Below are positions 57,537 to 64,000 of a stretch of 64,000 nt of DNA, one piece after another (the first letter of the stretch is position 1; every line of letters begins with the position of its first letter). The translations under genes and the position numbers were made by a program. The notes beneath the pieces are model-generated. The model saw nothing but the letters and a program-made list of their open reading frames with translations, did not search any database and had not been told where the DNA came from. The stretch spans positions 2,604,001-2,668,000 of the forward strand of contig JAUTXW010001351.1 of NCBI GenBank assembly GCA_030620095.1, in the 5' to 3' direction. Source of the DNA: Kuschelorhynchus macadamiae. Its lineage: Eukaryota > Arthropoda > Insecta > Coleoptera > Curculionidae.

Positions 57537-58799
57537 TCTCGTATAAGGTAGAAAATATATAATGATTTGAAAAGAATATATTTATTTAGAAAAATAATGA
57601 AAATAACAATAGTATTACTTATTTACATATTTTACAAAAAAATAACTCTTTTGCCAAATCATGTTTGAGACAGTGGATTTAAGTATCTACCCGGCCAAAA
57701 ATAACGTTGGGCTAAAAATTAGAAAAGTAGAAATGCTCTATAAAGGGCAACAAATCAAAAGTCCACTAACCTCACTAGACTCTAGACACTAGAAAAAAAA
57801 CCGCTAAAATACGTAAATATTTTGGAGGCTTAACATTCAAAAATTTTGGTAAGAGTAATGTTCTTTAATTTCTTTCAAAAACTGGAACGTAAGCAGAACA
57901 TTCGAATCTTTAAAATATTATTTTTATGTAACTTCCGTGATAGATATCTGAATTCAAAAAAAGCGTTTTTGAAGGTGAAGTGTGTTGCTATAGATCAGAG
58001 GGGAAATTTTTTCCTCCAAAATTCTGCATTTGGTCAGATGGCATATTTCATCTGACGTAATTTTCCAATTGCACTATATATCGGAACTTTGCATGTATAG
58101 ATTTACATACTTAAGACTACACGTAATATGTTAAATAATTTCGTGCATTTATATAATTTTTAGGCCGCTTCAAAGTTACAAATCAAAAATTTCATTTTAT
58201 GAAAATAAACTTTAACGTCTATCTTTGTTATTTATTGTTTAATTTCCTTGTAATTAGATAGATAAAAGATAATAGAATAATCATGCAAAAAACATGAATT
58301 TATCTTATACAAATATCTTAATTTTTTTCAGAACTTATGGTGAAATTAGTTTCCGAAGATTTAAAAAATTCGAATGTTCTGCCTTTCGTGCTTTTTTTAA
58401 CGAATTTCAGAAAAAAAAATGTTAGACAATACCTCAAAAAACGGTGCCTCTTATCAAAATATTTGATAGGCCACAAATATTATTTTCTATTCCCGTTAAC
58501 GGCGTCCAAAACTATTATAAAATTACGCCAATGAATGTACAGAAATGTATTTAAAAAATTTAAATAGTTTACAAGTTACGGAAAAACAGAACAGAGTCAA
58601 AAAAGTCATGACGTGCACAAGTGAGGATAGGGGACTTCTGGTATGTTGTTTAACACATTTCAGAGCAGCTGTACCAATTTTCAGCTCATCGATATTTTTT
58701 GACAGGTTTTCCTGAAAAAAAAGGTACTATTGGGTATATTATTGCTATTAGAATAGCGCAAAAGTAGATGTTTTCAAGGATTTACTTTTTTAAGCTAAA

Positions 58800-58957
58800 A
58801 GTATTCTATCTTTGCTGCTCATGGGGCCAGTGGGGGGGGGGGTAGAAATTCCATATGGGGAGCCGTGGCCTCCCCTGGTCTCTCCTTGCCTACGTCTTTG
58901 CTTTGAAATCCTCTCCGTACGACTAGTGTTATGTGGACCAGAGTTTGAGAACCCCTG
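58800..58957 (-). mobile_element. hAT-like terminal fragment
   Basis: The text ends GACCAGAGTTTGAGAACCCC and TG; outside-in this is CAGGGGTTCTCAAACTCTGG, a classic hAT terminus. The eight bases after it, CTTTATTA, would be the target duplication. No opposite end was found, so the fragment is truncated, about where a run of eleven or more G residues occurs (58832 onward). Confidence 0.5.
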
Positions 58958-59343
58958 CTTTATTATTTTTTTCAGGCAATTGAAGGTATTCCCATAAAAA
59001 TAGATAAACCAATCTTGTGGTAGAATTTCTCTAGATTACTTATACGCCGGGAGAAATATTAAGGGCAATTTAATTTATGAATGCGATTTTTTTAAATATT
59101 GAAATATTTATTCTTATTTAGAGAGGAAATCAAAAATAAATGTTAAAAATTATATATTTTATAAATTTTTTATTTATAAATTTTATTAAAGCAGAAATTT
59201 TGTCTATAGAAGACATTTTGAAAGAACTAGAGATCCAAGCAGGTACGATAGACGTATCAATACTTGCTAGTGTTTATAGCTAAAATTTCACGTTAAGTCA
59301 ACTTATTTATTTGACCATTACGCGGATAGGTTAATATATTTAA

Positions 59344-59490
59344 AGTCGAGACGAGATTTTTTGAGACGAGACGAGACAAGGCCCTGATCTCGTCTCGTCT
59401 CGACCATAATTTCGAGACAAGAGGAGACGAGATCAACCAAAGTCGAGACGATACGAGACAATACCTTTGAATCGTCTCGTCTCGTCTCGC
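59344..59490 (-). repeat. GAGACGAGAC-rich repeat, copy 2 (inverted)
   Basis: Same composition as copy 1, with AAAGTCGAGACGAGATTTTT at its left edge, which mirrors the right edge of copy 1. The two face each other across 2.6 kb and could be independent insertions or inverted ends of one unit. Confidence 0.75.
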
Positions 59491-60117
59491 GGCATCACTA
59501 ATTTCACCCTGTACGGGGTATCCAATGGAGAGTAAAAAGAATGTAATACATTTAAATAGTAGTATATAAAGTAAATGGGATTTCTGCATATTTTTATAAT
59601 CTACAAAAAACTTTTTAATTTTTACATTAAAACATATTTTTTAAAAATATGGCCGTTTTCAAGATATTTAGGGTAAAATATCCTAATTCTCGTAACTTCA
59701 AACTGAAAAATCGATACCATGAGCAACAAATGAAGCCCATGTTCCTGTTTTACTTTTTTATAATCTCTCCAAAAAAAGACAAAAAAGCTATTACTAACAC
59801 AGTTCATATTAGCCTTTGGATAAATATTGTAAATAATTCTTGAAATTATCTTCTAAATGCTAATATGCATTTTGTTTTTATTTATTCATTAACAATATAT
59901 GTTGTTGTAAACTTTATCAACATTATCGAATTGTGAGATAGGAACATATGCTTCATTGTGGAATTTTAAATATGGATGGATGTTTCATAACGTGTGTGAA
60001 ATTAAGAAAATTAGTCTCCCTGCAACCGCTCCTGTTCCTGCTGTCACGTATTGGTTTGATTTTTAAAAACATTTTTGTTCTAGAGCTAAGTAAAATTGCT
60101 AAACTATAAAATTTTAT
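59491..60117. other. unassigned AT-rich stretch
   Basis: No gene, hairpin or known element end was recognised. Confidence 0.4.
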
Positions 60118-60552
60118 TTAAAAAATCGGTAAATTTCCTTTACCGGCAACTTCCCTCGTTATGATTTTTTTTTTCATTTGTTAGGAATAGTGAAGTGTGA
60201 CCCAGTTTAGTTCAGTACATAGTCACAGTATATATGTGTTACATATACTGTGTTTTAATTTTTATTGGACGCTATTCAATTCCATCATATTGGATTCCTA
60301 CCAATATTTTACCTATTTATTTCTACTTATGCCACACTTGACTTTTGGGCACAATTTAAAATAAATCCAGTAAGTAGTTTTGATATTGACACATACCGCC
60401 ATTTTGTTACGTCATTTTGAATTCGTACCAGTTTATCCCATTTTCACATCTATTTTTTTTTGCAAAAAAAAAAAGTAAATTGAACAAGATTTTTTTACGT
60501 TGATTTTTTAAAAAAATTATTTGGCTGCCATTTTGTTTCGTCATCTTAAATT
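60118..60552 (+). mobile_element. TTCCC-family repeat, copy 8 (3'-truncated)
   Basis: It starts with AAATCGGTAAATTTCCTTTA and GGCAACTTCCCTCGTTATGA. Three modules follow and it stops at TTTCGTCATCTTAAATTG, where a family B repeat begins. In copy 5 the family B insertion also follows the early modules. Confidence 0.65.
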
Positions 60553-61063
60553 GAAACCCAAATTATCAGTGTTTACTTACTCCGTTGGTCGGCAAATATT
60601 TCTTAGATATTAACCCCCATATTCACTAAAAAGGTGTAAGAGTTAGACCAGGTCTAGTTGCCACGTTACCTAAAACTTTTAGTTCGCCAGTTGTGTTTTG
60701 CTTATGTCACTGACATTTTGTAATCGTGACATTTAGAAAGACTATTTGTTTAATTGTTAAAAATGTCATCTTAAACCTATAACTGTCAAGTTAGACCTAG
60801 TCTAAATTTAAAGCTCTTTAGTGAATACGGGTGAAAGTGTTATGTTAGAGTGGTGTATTATTTACGGTTAGAATCCAGCAAAAAAAACAAAAGCCCTTTT
60901 TTAAATTGTCGACGTTTCGCAACTTTATTATTGCATCCTCGCTTTACCTTCTCCGATGGTCCTCAGATATTTAGAAATTTAATATTTGGGAAATATCTGC
61001 GAACCAACGGAGTAGGTAAAGACTGATAATGGGTTGCATGCAGGATATAAAATCTATATATGT

Positions 61064-61101
61064 ACCCTGATAATGCAACAATAAAGTTTCGAAACGTCGA
61101 C
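61064..61101 (+). ncRNA. hammerhead-like core, family B unit 1
   Basis: CTGATAA then TGCAAC AATAAA GTTTC, GAAACGTCGAC. The G8 position is A and stem II has a mismatch; a decayed copy. Confidence 0.35.
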
Positions 61102-61252
61102 AATTTAAAAAAAAACTTTTGCTTTTTTATTCGATCCTAACGACTATAACATAAAAACAAGAAGATCGCTAAGGAAAACCATTTAGAAACTTAATATCTT
61201 GAAACTATCTGCCGACGTAGTTGGTAAAGACTGATAATATGGGTTTCATGCA

Positions 61253-61292
61253 TGTCCTGAAGATGTAACAATAAAGTTGCGAAACGTCGACA
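61253..61292 (+). ncRNA. hammerhead-like core, family B unit 2
   Basis: TGTC, CTGAAGA, T, GTAAC AATAAA GTTGC, GAAA, CGTC, GACA. TGTC/GACA forms a four-pair stem I; stem II has one mismatch. ACGT next to the cleavage site is self-complementary and could make stem III only between two copies. One extra U precedes stem II. Confidence 0.45.
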
Positions 61293-61460
61293 TTTTTCTT
61301 TATTGAATCCTAACCCCAAAAAATACACCACTCTAACATAACAACAAGAGCATCGTTAATGAGGACCAGTTAGAAACTTAATATCTGGGAAATATCTGCG
61401 GACCAACGGAGTAGGTAAAAACTGATAATATGGATTTCATGCATGATATAGAATTTATGT

Positions 61461-61502
61461 GTGTCCTGAGGATGCAGCAATAAAGTTGCGAAACGTCGAC
61501 AA
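61461..61502 (+). ncRNA. hammerhead-like core, family B unit 3
   Basis: TGTC, CTGAGGA, T, GCAGC AATAAA GTTGC, GAAA, CGTC, GACA. It has the same organisation as unit 2; stem II has a G-U pair. Confidence 0.45.
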
Positions 61503-61687
61503 TTTACTGAAGATCTTTTGTTTCTTTACCGGATCATAACCCCAAATAATACACCACTCTAACATAACAACAAGGGGATCATTAACCGAAACCATATAAA
61601 ATTAATATCTGGGAGATATTTGCGGACCAACGAAGTAGGTAAAGACTGATAATATGGGGTTCATGCAGGATATAGAATCTAAATATC

Positions 61688-61728
61688 TGTCCTGAGGATG
61701 CAACAATAAAGTTTCGAAATGCCGACTA
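61688..61728 (+). ncRNA. hammerhead-like core, family B unit 4
   Basis: CTGAGGA, T, GCAAC AATAAA GTTTC, GAAATGCCGAC. The cleavage triplet GUC has become GCC, so this copy should be dead. Confidence 0.35.
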
Positions 61729-61854
61729 TTTAAAAATAGACTTTTGTTTTTTTTACTGGATCCTAACCCCAAATAATACACCACTCTAACACAACAACAA
61801 GAGGATTGTTAACGAAAACCATTTAGAAATTTAATATCTAGGAAATATGAAGCG

Positions 61855-62335
61855 CTCGGGGGAACAATGTATATAAGCCACATTTAGTTTTTGTTGAGAA
61901 AACTTAACTTTAAAGTTTTGGTTAAATCCTGAAATCAAAATTGGGTTTTCAAAGAAACGATTTTTCTAATATTTATGGAAAATGGATTTCTCTACAATCC
62001 TGTAACAAAAAAAATATTTTTTTCTTAAATATATTTTGAAATTAGGAAAAAAGTGTGGCTTGTGACTTTTATGTTTTAAAAAATATAGTACTTTTGAAAA
62101 GTAAATTCAAACTAGGTCTGTCTTAACAGTAGCAAAATATTTTAATTATAAAAATAACCTCTGACTAAGATATATTAGATAAAATATCTTGACTTCTAAA
62201 ACTCTTCATCAAAATCTATATTAGATTCATCATCAACACATTCTAGGTCATTTATTGCTGTACCTGCATCATCAGTAACTTAAAAATGTTTATTAAAGTT
62301 TTGGTTAACAGGAGGTACATATTGCATGAACTTCT
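61855..62335. other. unassigned stretch
   Basis: It is probably the 3' flank of the pseudogene that follows. An acidic minus-strand trace (about 62200-62280) may be the gene's former C-terminus, but the frame is interrupted. Confidence 0.3.
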
Positions 62336-64000
62336 TCAAGTCCAACTAAACAGTTGTACAGGCTTACCATATTTGTTTTTTAGGTGTTTTAAAATTTCGT
62401 TGGACTGAAGGCAAAGCTTATTTCCGCGTTTTCCAATATTTACTTGTTTAAAATTTCCATTCAATTCATGTTTTACTAACATCATATTCGGATGTTGAGA
62501 CTCGAAGCAGAAACATAGTGCTTTATTAAATTTTAAAGGTTTTTTATCATAAGTCACGTTCTTCTTTGGTACAGAGATGCTGCCTAAAGAAAAAAAATTA
62601 CTATGTTCCATAATAACGACATCAAATGGATTTTCTCGTTTGTTTTTTTGAAAAGCTTTAAACCAGTCTTCGGTAGAATAAATCTGGCCCAAATATTTTT
62701 TATTCTTCTCTATTCTTTTATTCTAGCGTGAAATCACAATCACACGGTAGATAAGTATGTCCGGAAATAAGAAACTCAATGGTTCTAAATATATTTTCTC
62801 TCACGAGCTGTATCCAAAGGGACATCTTTTTGGCCAGTTGAATATTTGGAAGAAAGATATTTTAGCAGAATACTAGCGATTTCTTCACTACCTTGCTTCG
62901 CTGTTGTTTCCGGCCACATAAACATGCTCGCTTTTCCAGTAATCCATTCATGGACATCTAGATTATAGGTCCAAGCCTTAAACAAATAAAAAGCTTGACC
63001 AACAATTAGGTTTGGAGTGTGAAGAGTTTGCTGTAAGTCAGAAGTATGCACAATTTTCTCTCCAGTAGCTTTGGCTGATTCTACTTCCTCTCTCAAGCTA
63101 TTCTGCATGGCGTCTGCTCGCCGTCTGGTCTTGTTGGATTTTTAATCTTTTTACATCTTCATCGTTCTGATTGTTTTTTCTTGTGTCTGAATTAAAATAT
63201 TTAGAGACTCACATGTATGACAGGTGTCACGTTTTGGCAGTTTAAAGCCAATATTGTATTCATTACAGAATATCCTTCTATATCTGTCTTCTTTTACCGG
63301 TGTAATGTTTTTATCTTTACACCAATCAAGATAAAAATCTTTGTACAGAGAAGAGATGGAAATATCGTGATCTAAGTACATTTTGTTGGGATTCTTCTTC
63401 CTACTATAATCGCTAACATATTTTGGAAAATATTTAATGTGATCATGAACAGATTGTACTCGCTCATATGGAATCCTATTAGGTCTATTGTGGTTCTTTC
63501 CACGTTCGTCCTTTTTCGGAGCACTTCTTCCTTCAGAAATCTGTTTACAAATAAGTCGTATTTGTTTAGAAGAATTTTGGAAACCAGTTGTTTTTTTTTT
63601 TTGTTACTCTAAGCCATTTAATTTTACAGAATAATGATAATTTATTTTTCTGGAGGATTCTTGCCTTTTTGTCTTTTTCCTATAGTTTTTTCAGTACGGT
63701 GTTAATACATCCAAATAAATAAATGTTTTGTTTTTTATAAGAACCCAAATTCCAAAAATCGTTAAAGATGTCCTTTTCCGTTCCAAACATCTTTTCTGTG
63801 CACTTCTTGTAACATTTGCATGGTGAACCAATATTTCTATCTCCATCTTTTTTACCTCTACTAGTTACATAAGTGTGTCCCAGGTTACGCTTAATTCTGG
63901 CTTTTTCTTTTTTTATTTCTTTCAACATTTGTGTTCGCCATCGTGACGGAGCAGCTTTATCGGGTGTTTCTAGGATGCTTCTTGACCCATCACCTTCATT
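62336..64000 (-). pseudogene. multicopy insect transposon-like (putative DDE) protein, 5' end outside window
   Basis: Downward from 64000: GDGSRSILETPDKAAPSRWR, RNLGHTYVTSRGKKDGDR, CKCYKKCTEKMF, FWNLGSYKKQNIYLFGCI, MYLDHDISISSLYKDFYLDW, DRYRRIFCNEYNIGFKLPKR and DTCHTC. Next are HTSDLQQTLHTP, ASMFMWPETTAKQGSEEIAS, then ISGHTYLPCDCDF and IYSTEDWFKAFQKNKRENPF. I recognise a repeated insect/cnidarian family (CKxxCxxKF..FW.LGxxxxQNxYxxxxV; SIxxLYxxYxxWC; FxLxFxxPKxDxCDxC; DLQxxLxTP; WDExxAxRGxxEIxSC). It is thought to be transposon-borne; catalytic function is inferred, not shown. The normal WDE is WPE, the YSDNCGGQNRN-type block is deleted, and at least five frameshifts or stops occur. Confidence 0.7.

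Larger units (their letters stand above)
56770..59340. other. AT-rich stretch between the GAGAC repeats
   Basis: No coding region was recognised. It holds a TA array and a hAT-like terminus, listed separately. Confidence 0.35.
60550..61850 (+). repeat. family B tandem array with hammerhead-like cores
   Basis: Two inverted pieces (60550-60612 and 60840-60955) precede four direct units starting near 60965, 61181, 61366 and 61591, each about 185-255 bases. Units share TTAATATCTGGGAAATATCT, CGGACCAACGGAGTAGGTAA, GACTGATAATATGG, CTGAAGATGCAACAATAAAG and AATACACCACTCTAACATAA. An unrelated 220-base segment (60613-60839) separates the two inverted pieces. Array plus inverted lead pieces suggests a Penelope-type or satellite origin. 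Confidence 0.75.

Overview
This window is eukaryotic, AT-rich, intergenic-type DNA, most likely from an insect; a beetle is plausible but unproven. It carries no operons, ribosome-binding sites, tRNA, rRNA or CRISPR. Almost every recognisable protein trace is a decayed transposable element: hAT, LINE/non-LTR, Crypton-type tyrosine recombinase, several IS630/Tc1/mariner transposases, a Penelope-like element and two multicopy transposon-like protein families. These traces are broken by stops, frameshifts and deletions. No complete host gene was recognised; three possible host-exon signals are flagged at low confidence.

Layout. 0-8.6 kb: hAT 3' end with terminal repeat, a modular repeat here called the TTCCC family, a palindromic cluster carrying hammerhead-ribozyme motifs, and a LINE reverse transcriptase remnant. 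8.6-16.3 kb: a 4.9 kb structure with two 1.1 kb inverted LINE arms enclosing Crypton recombinase remnants, followed by a transposase fragment and long TA arrays. 17-33 kb: several TTCCC copies, LINE scraps and long unassigned stretches. 33-36.2 kb: a terminal-inverted-repeat element, a Penelope-like endonuclease tail with a downstream TATA/initiator pair, and a 1.1 kb mariner-like element. 37-50 kb: more hammerhead-bearing repeats, an inverted TTCCC copy, a direct repeat split by an insert, a large transposon-like pseudogene and three foldback elements. 51.4-56.1 kb: a structurally complete 2.7 kb element with very long inverted repeats and a broken DD-D transposase, then a second DDE pseudogene split by a LINE tail. 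56-64 kb: GAGACGAGAC-rich repeats, a hAT terminus, a tandem array with hammerhead-like cores, and the 3' part of another transposon-like gene running off the window.

The recurring theme is small repeats with hammerhead-type cores in three sequence families (A near 5.1, 5.3, 6.5, 27.9 and 38.0-38.2 kb; B at 31.5-31.9 and 60.8-61.9 kb; C at 16.06 and 41.95 kb). Hammerhead motifs are known in Penelope-like elements, and a Penelope-like remnant lies at 34 kb. Family A contains the best canonical cores. Families B and C carry one extra U before stem II, so their activity is doubtful.
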